From positions 53,957,423 through 54,021,422 of the forward strand of contig OX421968.1 of NCBI GenBank assembly GCA_949128115.1: a stretch of 64,000 nucleotides of DNA, in the 5' to 3' direction. Under the pieces are notes generated by a model. That model saw only the letters and a list, made by a program, of their open reading frames with translations. It was not told where the DNA came from and searched no databases. Shown in pieces: positions 13,101 to 26,909 of the stretch (positions are counted from its first letter, which is position 1; the number at the start of each line of letters is the position of its first letter). The translations under genes and the position numbers were made by a program. This DNA is from Anaspis maculata (taxonomy: Eukaryota > Arthropoda > Insecta > Coleoptera > Scraptiidae).

Positions 13101-16100
13101 AACTGATGGATGCTTTCGATTGCTATTACCATGTCTAACAATTTGAAACCGTTTTCGAATCGATCGGACAAAGTCGAGGTTTTCCACAATTTTTTTTGCA
13201 AGGCTATTATAGCAAGGCAAGATTTTGAAATTTTGAATTTTCGATTTAATGCGATGACAGAGTTGTATCGTCATTGCTTTGAAATTACGTGAACAGCAAA
13301 ATGTCCCTGCGTGAGTATTAACCATTAAAAATGAATGTTTGACAAATCATTAACAAAGACGTCCTCTCCATGGACAAGTGTCAATAACTGGGAAATGGAC
13401 CATGGAAGACAAGAACTGATGGATGCTTTCGATTGCTATTACCATGTCTAACAATTTGAAACCGTTTTCGAATCGATCGGACAAAGTCGAGGATTTCCAC
13501 AATTTTTTTTGCAAGGCTATAGCAAGGCAATATTTTGAAATTTTGAATTTTCGATTTAATGCGATGACAGAGTTGTATCGTCATTGCTTTGAAATTACGT
13601 GAACAGCAAAATGTCCCTGCGTGAGTATTAACCATTAAAAATGAATGTTTGACAAATCATTAACAAAGACGTCCTCTCCATGGACAAGTGCCAATAACTG
13701 GGAAATGGACCATGGAAGACAAGAACTGATGGATGCTTTCGATTGCTATTACCATGTCTAACAATTTGAAACCGTTTTCGAATCGATCGGACAAAGTCGA
13801 GGGTTTCCACAATTTTTTTTGCAAGACAATAGCATAATAAATATAGCAAGGCAATATTTTGAAATTTTGAATTTTCGATTGTATGCGATGACAGAGTTGT
13901 ATCGTCATTGCTTTGAAATTACGTGAACAGCAAAATGTCCCTGCGTGAGTATTAACCATTAAAAATGAATGTTTGACAAATCATTAACAAAGACGTCCTC
14001 TCCATGGACAAGTGTCAATAACTGGGAAATGGACCATGGAGACAAGAACTGATGGATGCTTTCGATTGCTATTACCATGTCTAACAATTTGAAACCGTTT
14101 TCGAATCGATCGGACAAAGTCGAGGGTTTCCACAATTTTTTTTGCAAGACAATAGCATAATAAATATAGCAAGGCAATATTTTGAAATTTTGAATTTTCG
14201 ATTTAATGCGATGACAGAGTTGTATCGTCATTGCTTTGAAATTACGTGAACACCAGAATGTCCCTGCGTGAGTATTTACCATTAAAAATGAATGTTTGAC
14301 AAATCATTAACAAAGACGTCCTCTCCATGGACAAGTGTCAATAACTTGGAAATGGACCATGGAAGACAAGAACTGATGGATGCTTTCAATATCTATTACC
14401 ATGTCTAACAATTTGAAACCGTTTTCGAATCGATCGGACAAAGTCGAAGTTTTCCACAATTTTTTTTGCAAGGCTATAGCAAGGCAAGATTTTGAAATTT
14501 TGAATTTTCGATTTAATGCAATGACAGAGTTGTATCGTCATTGCTTTGAAATTACGTGAACAGCAAAATGTCCTTGCGTGAGTATTAACCATTAAAAATG
14601 AATGTTTGACAAATCATTAACAAAGACGTCCTCTCCATGGACAAGTGTCAATAACTGGGAAATGGACCATGGAAGACAAGAACTGATGGATGCTTCCGAT
14701 TGCTATTACCATGTCTAACAATTTGAAACCGTTTTCGAATCGATCGGACAAAGTCGAAGTTTTCCACAATTTTTTTTGCAAGGCTATAGCAAGGCAAGAT
14801 TTTGAAATTTTGAATTTTCGATTTAATGCGATGACAGAGTTGTATCGTCATTGCTTTGAAATTACGTGAACAGCAAAATGTCCCTGCGTGAGTATTAACC
14901 ATTAAAAATGAATGTTCGACAAATCATTAACAAAGACGTCCTCTCCATGGACAAGTGTCAATAACTGGGAAATGGACCATGGAAGACAAGAACTGATGGA
15001 TGCTTTCGATTGCTATTACCATGTCTAACAATTTGAAACCGTTTTCGAATCGATCGGACAAAGTCGAGGTTTTCCACAATTTTTTTTGCAAGGCTATAGC
15101 AAGGCAATATTTTGAAATTTTGAATTTTCGATTTTATGCGATGACAGAGTTGTATCGTCATTGCTTTGAAATTACGTGAACACCAGAATGTCCCTGCGTG
15201 AGTATTTACCATTAAAAATGAATGTTTGACAAATCATTAACAAAGACGTCCTCTCCATGGACAAGTGTCAATAACTTGGAAATGGACCATGGAAGACAAG
15301 AACTGATGGATGCTTCCGATTGCTATTACCATGTCTAACAATTTGAAACCGTTTTCGAATCGATCGGACAAAGTCGAGGTTTTCCACAATTTTTTTTGCA
15401 AGGCTATAAGCAAGGCAAGATTTTGAAATTTTGAATTTTCGATTTAATGCGATGACAGAGTTGTATCGTCATTGCTTTGAAATTACGTGAACAGCAAAAT
15501 GTCCCTGCGTGAGTATTAACCATTAAAAATGAATGTTTGACAAATCATTAACAAAGACGTCCTCTCCATGGAAAAGTGTCAATAACTGGGAAATGGACCA
15601 TGGAAGACAAGAACTGATGGATGCTTTCGATTGCTATTACCATGTCTAACAATTTGAAACCGTTTTCGAATCGATCGGACAAAGTCGAAGTTTTCCACAA
15701 TTTTTTTTGCAAGGCTATAGCAAGGCAAGATTTTGAAATTTTGAATTTTCGATTTAATGCGATGACAGAGTTGTATCGTCATTGCTTTGAAATTACGTGA
15801 ACAGCAAAATGTCCCTGCGTGAGTATTAACCATTAAAAATGAATGTTTGACAAATCATTAACAAAGACGTCCTCTCCATGGACAAGTGTCAATAACTGGG
15901 AAATGGACCATGGAAGACAAGAACTGATGGATGCTTTCGATTGCTATTACCATGTCTAACAATTTGAAACCGTTTTCGAATCGATCGGACAAAGTCGAGG
16001 ATTTCCACAATTTTTTTTGCAAGGCTATAGCAAGGCAATATTTTGAAATTTTGAATTTTCGATTTAATGCGATGACAGAGTTGTATCGTCATTGCTTTGA

Positions 16101-18329
16101 AATTACGTGAACAGCAAAATGTCCCTGCGTGAGTATTAACCATTAAAAATGAATGTTTGACAAATCATTAACAAAGACGTCCTCTCCATGGACAAGTGCC
16201 AATAACTGGGAAATGGACCATGGAAGACAAGAACTGATGGATGCTTTCGATTGCTATTACCATGTCTAACAATTTGAAACCGTTTTCGAATCGATCGGAC
16301 AAAGTCGAAGTTTCCCACAATTTTTTTTGCAAGGCAAGATTTTGAAATTTTGAATTTTCGATTTAATGCGATGACAGAGTTGTATAGTCATTGCTTTGAA
16401 ATTACGTGAACAGCAAAATGTCCCTGCGTGAGTATTAACCATTAAAAATGAATGTTTGACAAATCATTAACAAAGACGTCCTCTCCATGGACAAGTGTCA
16501 ATACCTGGGAAATGGACCATGGAAGACAAGAACTGATGGATGCTTTCGATTGCTATTACCATGTCTAACAATTTGAAACCGTTTTCGAATCGATCGGACA
16601 AAGTCGAGGGTTTCCACAATTTTTTTTGCAAGACAATAGCATAATAAATATAGCAAGGCAATATTTTGAAATTTTGAATTTTCGATTGTATGCGATGACA
16701 GAGTTGTATCGTCATTGCTTTGAAATTACGTGAACAGCAAAATGTCCCTGCGTGAGTATTAACCATTAAAAATGAATGTTTGACAAATCATTAACAAAGA
16801 CGTCCTCTCCATGGACAAGTGTCAATAACTGGGAAATGGACCATGGAGACAAGAACTGATGGATGCTTTCGATTGCTATTACCATGTCTAACAATTTGAA
16901 ACCGTTTTCGAATCGATCGGACAAAGTCGAGGGTTTCCACAATTTTTTTTGCAAGACAATAGCATAATAAATATAGCAAGGCAATATTTTGAAATTTTGA
17001 ATTTTCGATTTAATGCGATGACAGAGTTGTATCGTCATTGCTTTGAAATTACGTGAACACCAGAATGTCCCTGCGTGAGTATTTACCATTAAAAATGAAT
17101 GTTTGACAAATCATTAACAAAGACGTCCTCTCCATGGACAAGTGTCAATAACTTGGAAATGGACCATGGAAGACAAGAACTGATGGATGCTTTCAATATC
17201 TATTACCATGTCTAACAATTTGAAACCGTTTTCGAATCGATCGGACAAAGTCGAAGTTTTCCACAATTTTTTTTGCAAGGCTATAGCAAGGCAAGATTTT
17301 GAAATTTTGAATTTTCGATTTAATGCAATGACAGAGTTGTATCGTCATTGCTTTGAAATTACGTGAACAGCAAAATGTCCTTGCGTGAGTATTAACCATT
17401 AAAAATGAATGTTTGACAAATCATTAACAAAGACGTCCTCTCCATGGACAAGTGTCAATAACTGGGAAATGGACCATGGAAGACAAGAACTGATGGATGC
17501 TTCCGATTGCTATTACCATGTCTAACAATTTGAAACCGTTTTCGAATCGATCGGACAAAGTCGAGGTTTTCCACAATTTTTTTTGCAAGGCTATAAGCAA
17601 GGCAAGATTTTGAAATTTTGAATTTTCGATTTAATGCGATGACAGAGTTGTATCGTCATTGCTTTGAAATTACGTGAACAGCAAAATGTCCCTGCGTGAG
17701 TATTAACCATTAAAAATGAATGTTTGACAAATCATTAACAAAGACGTCCTCTCCATGGAAAAGTGTCAATAACTGGGAAATGGACCATGGAAGACAAGAA
17801 CTGATGGATGCTTTCGATTGCTATTACCATGTCTAACAATTTGAAACCGTTTTCGAATCGATCGGACAAAGTCGAAGTTTTCCACAATTTTTTTTGCAAG
17901 GCTATAGCAAGGCAAGATTTTGAAATTTTGAATTTTCGATTTAATGCGATGACAGAGTTGTATCGTCATTGCTTTGAAATTACGTGAACAGCAAAATGTC
18001 CCTGCGTGAGTATTAACCATTAAAAATGAATGTTCGACAAATCATTAACAAAGACGTCCTCTCCATGGACAAGTGTCAATAACTGGGAAATGGACCATGG
18101 AAGACAAGAACTGATGGATGCTTTCGATTGCTATTACCATGTCTAACAATTTGAAACCGTTTTCGAATCGATCGGACAAAGTCGAGGTTTTCCACAATTT
18201 TTTTTGCAAGGCTATAGCAAGGCAATATTTTGAAATTTTGAATTTTCGATTTTATGCGATGACAGAGTTGTATCGTCATTGCTTTGAAATTACGTGAACA
18301 CCAGAATGTCCCTGCGTGAGTATTTACCA

Positions 18330-20186
18330 TTAAAAATGAATGTTTGACAAATCATTAACAAAGACGTCCTCTCCATGGACAAGTGTCAATAACTGGGAAA
18401 TGGACCATGGAGACAAGAACTGATGGATGCTTTCAATATCTATTACCATGTCTAACAATTTGAAACCGTTTTCGAATCGATCGGACAAAGTCGAAGTTTT
18501 CCACAATTTTTTTTGCAAGGCTATAGCAAGGCAAGATTTTGAAATTTTGAATTTTCGATTTAATGCAATGACAGAGTTGTATCGTCATTGCTTTGAAATT
18601 ACGTGAACAGCAAAATGTCCTTGCGTGAGTATTAACCATTAAAAATGAATGTTTGACAAATCATTAACAAAGACGTCCTCTCCATGGACAAGTGTCAATA
18701 ACTGGGAAATGGACCATGGAAGACAAGAACTGATGGATGCTTTCGATTGCTATTACCATGTCTAACAATTTGAAACCGTTTTCGAATCGATCGGACAAAG
18801 TCGAGGTTTTCCACAATTTTTTTTGCAAGGCTATAAGCAAGGCAAGATTTTGAAATTTTGAATTTTCGATTTAATGCGATGACAGAGTTGTATCGTCATT
18901 GCTTTGAAATTACGTGAACAGCAAAATGTCCCTGCGTAGTATTAACCATTAAAAATGAATGTTTGACAAATCATTAACAAAGACGTCCTCTCCATGGAAA
19001 AGTGTCAATAACTGGGAAATGGACCATGGAAGACAAGAACTGATGGATGCTTTCGATTGCTATTACCATGTCTAACAATTTGAAACCGTTTTCGAATCGA
19101 TCGGACAAAGTCGAGGTTTTCCACAATTTTTTTTGCAAGGCTATTATAGCAAGGCAAGATTTTGAAATTTTGAATTTTCGATTTTATGCGATGACAGAGT
19201 TGTATCGTCATTGCTTTGAAATTACGTGAACACCAGAATGTCCCTGCGTGAGTATTTACCATTAAAAATGAATGTTTGACAAATCATTAACAAAGACGTC
19301 CTCTCCATGGACAAGTGTCAATAACTGGGAAATGGACCATGGAGACAAGAACTGATGGATGCTTTCAATATCTATTACCATGTCTAACAATTTGAAACCG
19401 TTTTCGAATCGATCGGACAAAGTCGAAGTTTTCCACAATTTTTTTTGCAAGGCTATAGCAAGGCAAGATTTTGAAATTTTGAATTTTCGATTTAATGCAA
19501 TGACAGAGTTGTATCGTCATTGCTTTGAAATTACGTGAACAGCAAAATGTCCTTGCGTGAGTATTAACCATTAAAAATGAATGTTTGACAAATCATTAAC
19601 AAAGACGTCCTCTCCATGGACAAGTGTCAATAACTGGGAAATGGACCATGGAAGACAAGAACTGATGGATGCTTTCGATTGCTATTACCATGTCTAACAA
19701 TTTGAAACCGTTTTCGAATCGATCGGACAAAGTCGAGGTTTTCCACAATTTTTTTTGCAAGGCTATAAGCAAGGCAAGATTTTGAAATTTTGAATTTTCG
19801 ATTTAATGCGATGACAGAGTTGTATCGTCATTGCTTTGAAATTACGTGAACAGCAAAATGTCCCTGCGTAGTATTAACCATTAAAAATGAATGTTTGACA
19901 AATCATTAACAAAGACGTCCTCTCCATGGAAAAGTGTCAATAACTGGGAAATGGACCATGGAAGACAAGAACTGATGGATGCTTTCGATTGCTATTACCA
20001 TGTCTAACAATTTGAAACCGTTTTCGAATCGATCGGACAAAGTCGAGGTTTTCCACAATTTTTTTTGCAAGGCTATAAGCAAGGCAAGATTTTGAAATTT
20101 TGAATTTTCGATTTAATGCGATGACAGAGTTGTATCGTCATTGCTTTGAAATTACGTGAACAGCAAAATGTCCCTGCGTGAGTATT
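18330..20186. repeat. Three-monomer (932 bp) tandem duplication in the satellite
   Basis: The block starting near 18330 (copy with ATGGAGAC deletion, copy starting AATATC, copy with CTGCGTAGT) repeats immediately at 19262 with an offset of 932 bp. It is the shortest higher-order unit I see and the most local one, so probably among the youngest. Confidence 0.8.
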
Positions 20187-22849
20187 AACCATTAAAAATG
20201 AATGTTTGACAAATCATTAACAAAGACGTCCTCTCCATGGAAAAGTGTCAATAACTGGGAAATGGACCATGGAAGACAAGAACTGATGGATGCTTTCGAT
20301 TGCTATTACCATGTCTAACAATTTGAAACCGTTTTCGAATCGATCGGACAAAGTCGAGGTTTTCCACAATTTTTTTTGCAAGGCTATAAGCAAGGCAAGA
20401 TTTTGAAATTTTGAATTTTCGATTTAATGCGATGACAGAGTTGTATCGTCATTGCTTTGAAATTACGTGAACAGCAAAATGTCCCTGCGTGAGTATTAAC
20501 CATTAAAAATGAATGTTTGACAAATCATTAACAAAGACGTCCTCTCCATGGAAAAGTGTCAATAACTGGGAAATGGACCATGGAAGACAAGAACTGATGG
20601 ATGCTTTCGATTGCTATTACCATGTCTAACAATTTGAAACCGTTTTCGAATCGATCGGACAAAGTCGAAGTTTTCCACAATTTTTTTTGCAAGGCTATAG
20701 CAAGGCAAGATTTTGAAATTTTGAATTTCCGATTTAATGCGATGACAGAGTTGTATCATCATTGCTTTGAAATTACGTGAAAAGCAAAATGTCCCTGCGT
20801 GAGTATTAACCATTAAAAATGAATGTTTGACAAATCATTAACAAAGACGTCCTCTCCATGGACAAGTGTCAATAACTGGGAAATGGACCATGGAAGACAA
20901 GAACTGATGGATGCTTTCGATTGCTATTACCATGTCTAACAATTTGAAACCGTTTTCGAATCGATCGGACAAAGTCGAAGTTTTCCACAATTTTTTTTGC
21001 AAGGCTATAGCAAGGCAAGATTTTGAAATTTTGAATTTTCGATTTAATGCGATGACAGAGTTGTATCGTCATTGCTTTGAAATTACGTGAACAGCAAAAT
21101 GTCCCTGCGTGAGTATTTACCATTAAAAATGAATGTTTGACAAATCATTAACAAAGACGTCCTCTCCATGGAAAAGTGTCAATAACTGGGAAATGGACCA
21201 TGGAAGACAAGAACTGATGGATGCTTTCGATTGCTATTACCATGTCTAACAATTTGAAACCGTTTTCGAATCGATCGGACAAAGTCGAAGTTTTCCACAA
21301 TTTTTTTTGCAAGGCTATAGCAAGGCAAGATTTTGAAATTTTGAATTTTCGATTTAATGCGATGACAGAGTTGTATCGTCATTGCTTTGAAATTACGTGA
21401 ACAGCAAAATGTCCCTGCGTGAGTATTAACCATTAAAAATGAATGTTCGACAAATCATTAACAAAGACGTCCTCTCCATGGACAAGTGTCAATAACTGGG
21501 AAATGGACCATGGAAGACAAGAACTGATGGATGCTTTCGATTGCTATTACCATGTCTAACAATTTGAAACCGTTTTCGAATCGATCGGACAAAGTCGAAG
21601 TTTTCCACAATTTTTTTTGCAAGGCTATTATAGCAAGGCAAGATTTTGAAATTTTGAATTTTCGATTTAATGCAATGACAGAGTTGTATCGTCATTGCTT
21701 TGAAATTACGTGAACAGCAAAATGTCCTTGCGTGAGTATTAACCATTAAAAATGAATGTTTGACAAATCATTAACAAAGACGTCCTCTCCATGGACAAGT
21801 GTCAATAACTGGGAAATGGACCATGGAAGACAAGAACTGATGGATGCTTTCGATTGCTATTACCATGTCTAACAATTTGAAACCGTTTTCGAATCGATCG
21901 GACAAAGTCGAGGTTTTCCACAATTTTTTTTGCAAGGCTATAGCAAGGCAAGATTTTGAAATTTTGAATTTTCGATTTAATGCGATGACAGAGTTGTATC
22001 GTCATTGCTTTGAAATTACGTGAACAGCAAAATGTCCCTGCGTGAGTATTAACCATTAAAAATGAATGTTTGACAAATCATTAACAAAGACGTCCTCTCC
22101 ATGGACAAGTGTCAATAACTGGGAAATGGACCATGGAAGACAAGAACTGATGGATGCTTTCGATTGCTATTACCATGTCTAACAATTTGAAACCGTTTTC
22201 GAATCGATCGGACAAAGTCGAGGATTTCCACAATTTTTTTTGCAAGGCTATAGCAAGGCAATATTTTGAAATTTTGAATTTTCGATTTTATGCGATGACA
22301 GAGTTGTATCGTCATTGCTTTGAAATTACGTGAACAGCAAAATGTCCCTGCGTGAGTATTTACCATTAAAAATGAATGTTTGACAAATCATTAACAAAGA
22401 CGTCCTCTCCATGGAAAAGTGTCAATAACTGGGAAATGGACCATGGAAGACAAGAACTGATGGATGCTTTCGATTGCTATTACCATGTCTAACAATTTGA
22501 AACCGTTTTCGAATCGATCGGACAAAGTCGAAGTTTTCCACAATTTTTTTTGCAAGGCTATAGCAAGGCAAGATTTTGAAATTTTGAATTTTCGATTTAA
22601 TGCAATGACAGAGTTGTATCGTCATTGCTTTGAAATTACGTGAACAGCAAAATGTCCTTGCGTGAGTATTAACCATTAAAAATGAATGTTTGACAAATCA
22701 TTAACAAAGACGTCCTCTGCATGGAAAAGTGTCAATAACTGGGAAATGGACCATGGAAGACAAGAACTGATGGATGCTTTCGATTGCTATTACCATGTCT
22801 AACAATTTGAAACCGTTTTCGAATCGATCGGACAAAGTCGAGGTTTTCC

Positions 22850-23134
22850 CTGTAACTTGATACACAGCAGTTGCTGAGTGGTATATTTTTTATATGTTTA
22901 TTGGAAGATTATGGCCTATCAAACTAGCCTAAAACCGTTTTCTTCGGTCATCAGTTTTTTGAGAAAGAAAGGAAATGAAGAAAAATCATAAACTTTCACC
23001 CTGTATACTAATTTGTAGCAGTCCCAGAGTTGAGGACTTTTGATATGTCGAAGAGGGAACTGAAAGCTAGCCATGGTAAAAAAATCGTTTTTGTTTGAAT
23101 TAATTCCAGCAGATATTCTACTTCCAATATACTA
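22850..23134. other. Satellite edge and short non-coding spacer
   Basis: The last monomer breaks after GAGGTTTTCC and the sequence turns at once into CTGTAACTTGATAC, followed by unrelated AT-rich DNA. A CACCCTGTATAC motif near 23000 looks like the inverted end of the CAGGGTG-type foldbacks found further right. No gene is visible. Confidence 0.6.
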
Positions 23135-23860
23135 CTAGCCAATTGGACAAGCTGCCATTCTCATATAAGAAAATGGCCAACATGTCAAAATTCAAGATGG
23201 CGGAAGCTATTGAAAATGGGCCTTATTCGTTTTTGTTGGAATAGAAAAACGGAAAGTAGGCTTCGCTTCAACTGGCCGTAGCTCCTCATCAGATTAACCG
23301 ATTTGATTGGTTGCTGTCTTGAATTGTCGAGGAAGGTCTAATCCTTCATAATACTTATTGGTTTTGACTTTCCCCTCATTTTTATTGAAAAGCAATGACG
23401 ACAAAAGAAATTCTATTTTCAATTGCTTCCGCCATCTTGGATTCTGACAAATCTGTCATTTTGTAATATGAAAACGGTAGCCCGTCCAATTGGCTAGCCA
23501 TTGATATTAAATTTGAGAAAATCGGTTGAGAAATAAGCATATGGTGGATTGGCGGGCAGGATACCCTAATTTGGATCAATTATGCGGAAATGAAAAAAAC
23601 GGAAAGTAGGCCTTGCTTCAACTCGCCATAGCTCCTCAGCAGATAATCCGATTTTATTGATTGTGATGTTGATATGACAAGGAAGATCTAATCCTTCATA
23701 ATACATTATTAGTTTTGACTTTCCGGTAACTTTCAATAAAAAGCAACGAGAGCAAAAGAAGGCCTATTTTCAATTGTTTCTGCCATCTTGAATTTTGGTA
23801 TGTCGGGCATTTTGAAATACAGAAATGATAGCCTATTCAATTGGCTATTCAATGCTGAAA
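23135..23860. repeat. Inverted plus direct repeat cluster
   Basis: The arm at 23135-23216 (contains AGATGGCGGAAGC) is inverted relative to 23415-23500 (contains GCTTCCGCCATCTTG). The segment from 23244 (AAAACGGAAAGTAGG) to about 23505 is then repeated directly at 23594-23855, a period of 350 bp, at lower identity. It is probably a decayed foldback element with an adjoining tandem copy. No open frame of interest. Confidence 0.7.
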
Positions 23861-23948
23861 AGTTCGATAAAATCGGTGAAGGAATAAAAATTTTAGAAGG
23901 AAAAATTCAAACCACGGTTTTTTATGGCCCACCCGGTATATTATTATA

Positions 23949-25383
23949 AACTGCTCGTCAAAAGTTAAGCATAGACCAAAATTTGCTCCAATTTCAAGTA
24001 TGGATTTCTTCGGGAAAAGATATCTGATTTGAGAAAAATGTATGGTGCTTCGTGGAGCTTTTCTTCAGCTACAAGACGCTGTGTCGATTTACGTCACTAT
24101 TGACTTTGTCCATGATATACAGGATGCCAAAGAAGGAGTGTCAAAAGTGTTAATTTTTGAAGTCGTGGAACTTTTTTAGAAAAAAATCCGGATTTTTTCT
24201 CTCTTGAGTTTTAGAAAGCGGATATCAATATCTCGAAACAGTTCTTGACTTTTTTTGATTTCAATCGGACACATAACTGGTCATTCGAGCATGATGTGCA
24301 AATTTCTCACGTTCATACTTTTTCAATGGTGGGGGGTAATTTTGACGTTTGTCATGTTAGAACTTTTTTCTTGTACTTTTTATCGTTGAAATGTCGACAT
24401 CAATGTAAACTGTCAATTTCAGCTGATGAATTTCAAGTTTGCGTTCGGTGTTTTTCTTCCTCAAAGTCCAGGTTTCCTGAGAAAACCTTTGTTGATGGTC
24501 TTTGTTTTCACTACTAATGTGGAAGTAGTAGATTACATTCATGTGGACATTTCAATGATGACAAGTACAAAAAAAAAATTCTGACATGACAAACGTCAAA
24601 ATTTTCCCTCACCACTGAAAAAGTATGAGCGTGAAAAATTTGCACATCATGCTTGAATGACCAATAATGTGTCCGATTGAAATCAAAAAAAGAATTATGG
24701 CTCTATCTCTACTCGTCTAGGAGATATCACTTCTGAAAATTTCCAGTGACTTGGGCAGTAACAAAATCACCCATGATGGGACTAATTGGTAACTATGGTA
24801 ATTTTGATGCAACGTATGGTTACAAGTCTTGCATTTTCATCCATGCTGGGTTCAATAAGTGTCAAAGTGATGTCGCAGCATGCTTCATTGGGCATCTCCC
24901 CTGAAGAGGTCCAGAGGATGACCTCTTCTGGAGATCCATGAGGTCAATTTCCTCATGGTATAATTCATCCAGCAACTGTGTACGTTTCTGTGAATTTTCA
25001 AGAAAAAGCAACTGCTTTAGCAAATTCTGCATCAAAAAATCTAGATTTCACAAAAAAATCAAGAACTGTTTGAAAAAACAAAATACGAGCAAAAGTCAAA
25101 AACCGTTTTGAGATATTGATATCCGCTTTCTAAAACTAAAGAGAAATAAAATCCGGATTTTTTTTTTTTAAAAGTTCCACGACTTCAAAAATTAACACTT
25201 TTGACACTCCTTCTTTAGCACCCTGTATATCATGGACAAAGTCAATGACATAGCGTTTTGTAGCTAAAGAAAAGCTCTACCAAGCACCATACATTTTTTT
25301 AAAATCAGATATTTTTTTCCGAAGAAATCCTTACTTGAAATTGGAGCAAATTTTGGTCTATGCTTAACTTTTGACGAGCAGTT
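23949..25383. mobile_element. Nested foldback element, TA-flanked (family AASTGCTYG)
   Basis: Terminal inverted repeats AACTGCTCGTCAAAAGTT... and its complement are flanked by TA at 23947-23948 and 25384-25385, as expected for Tc1/mariner-like insertion. The outer arms are about 290 bp (23949-24240 with 25080-25383). A second hairpin (24240-24390 with 24540-24700) lies inside, and about 370 bp near 24700-25075 is unpaired. A TACAGGATGCC boundary lies 172 bp inside the left end and its complement at the mirror position. No transposase frame is visible, so it is non-autonomous. Confidence 0.85.
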
Positions 25384-26909
25384 TAGTACCCGCCTACAGA
25401 TCTTCAATATTTCAACCAAAAAGACAGGCAATAATCATGCATGTTACTTCAAGGATTCAGAAGCTACGTTATTATCTTCATTTCCTCCGCTATTGGCACA
25501 GCTTATGCAAATGACTACCAAAATATGTGTATCTGCTATACAGGGTCCTGCAACAGTACGTCGGGATTTTCTAGCGCCCTTCCCTCACGAGATAGAGAAA
25601 CAGGAGTGAGACATAAAATTATTGATTTAAAAAGTCTCGCGGAATTATTTTCAACTATACAGGATGTTTCGCTTTTGCGCTATAACAAAAACAAAGATTT
25701 TTTAAATGGAATGCCCCAGTCTTGATTTCATTTTCTTGTTCAGCTTTCCAAGCTCTATTATAAGTGTATTTTTGTTTTTTTTTTAATTTTTGGGCAGTGC
25801 TACCAACAAAAAATTTCAAACCGAAATATTTTATAATTTTCAAGGTTCATTTCGAAAAATCGTGGAAGCCTCGTTTTTTGGAATCAAGGAATGAAATTTG
25901 GCACAACAATAGTCGAATGGACAATTAACAACTTCATGACAAAAAACTTGAGACTCAGTGATACAGGGTGTGCACAATTTTTTTTCGAACTTCGCTGATT
26001 TCAAAGTGCCAGAGGTCATTTTTTTCAAATGGAATGCCCCCTATTTCATCTCACCATTGGATGGCTTTTTTTTCCTCTTCCATTTTTACTAGTGGTACCC
26101 TACCCCTAAATCTCATAATTTCCGAAATAATCGATAATTTTGATGAAAATTGCAGTTTATTTGTATTTTTCATTCCTTACTCCTTAGTAGGTGCTGATAC
26201 AGAAAATCAGTTTGAAGGTTTTTGAAATCGCGAAAACTGCTTTACTAATAAGCTCAAACTGAATTTCCTCTTTTCCTTCGTGGAACTATTTTTTTTTACT
26301 GCATTCACATCAGATTGAATTTTAGCGCGGCTATTCAATAGAAAGACTTGTTATTGGTACCAAACCAAGCAATATATGTCACTATGACATTTGTTGATTA
26401 TCACCATATGACCTGTGCAGCATGAAAAATTCCAGTAAACCTCAATTTTTATCAAAATTATCGATTATTTCGGAAATTATGAGATTTACGGGTAAGGTAC
26501 CTGTTGTAAAAATGAAAGAGGAGAGAAAAGCAATCAAATGGTGAGATAAAATAGGGAGCATTCCATTTGAAAATAATGACTTATGGCATTTTGAAGTTAG
26601 CGAAGTTCGAAAAAAAATTGAGCACACCTGTATCACTGGAGTCTCAAGACCAATTCGACTAGTGTTGTACCAAATTTCATTCCTTGATTCCAAAAAACGA
26701 GGCCCCCTCGATTTTTCGCAATGTACTTTGAAATTTTTCAAATAAAAAAAATTCAATTTGAAATTTTCAGTTGGTAGCACTGCCACAAAATTGAAAAAAC
26801 AAAAATGCACTTGTAATAGAGCTTGTAAAAAATCTTTGTTTTTGTTATAGCGCTAAAACAGAACACCTATATAGTTGAAAATAATTTCACGAGATAGAAC
26901 TTTTCAAAT

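Larger units (their letters stand above)
1..22849. repeat. Satellite DNA array, 310-bp monomer, ~73.5 copies
   Basis: Head-to-tail tandem array. Taking GATTGCTATTACCATG as the monomer start, copies begin at 1, about 325, 633, 943, 1255, 1564, 1874, 2184 and so on to 22781, where the last copy is cut after about 70 bp. Most copies are 310 bp. Recurrent variants are 313 bp (extra TAT, e.g. 3426, 5303, 9988), 311 bp (CTATAAGC, e.g. 2184, 8436), 323/324 bp (14-bp expansion, e.g. 4669, 7169, 7493, 11547, 13740, 14064) and one short copy near 16248. Copies differ at only a handful of positions. No other DNA interrupts the array. The left end is outside the window. A centromeric or pericentromeric satellite is a reasonable inference but is not shown by sequence alone. 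I do not recognise the family. Confidence 0.98.

Noticed and set aside
1..22849. CRISPR-like reading of the tandem array
   Set aside because: Monomers of 310 bp have no repeat-spacer alternation and the whole unit is conserved. This is satellite DNA in a eukaryotic context.
23200..23440. YY1/Pho-like AAGATGGCGG words as regulatory sites
   Set aside because: They lie in mirrored arms of a repeat and have no nearby gene. Repeat structure explains their recurrence.
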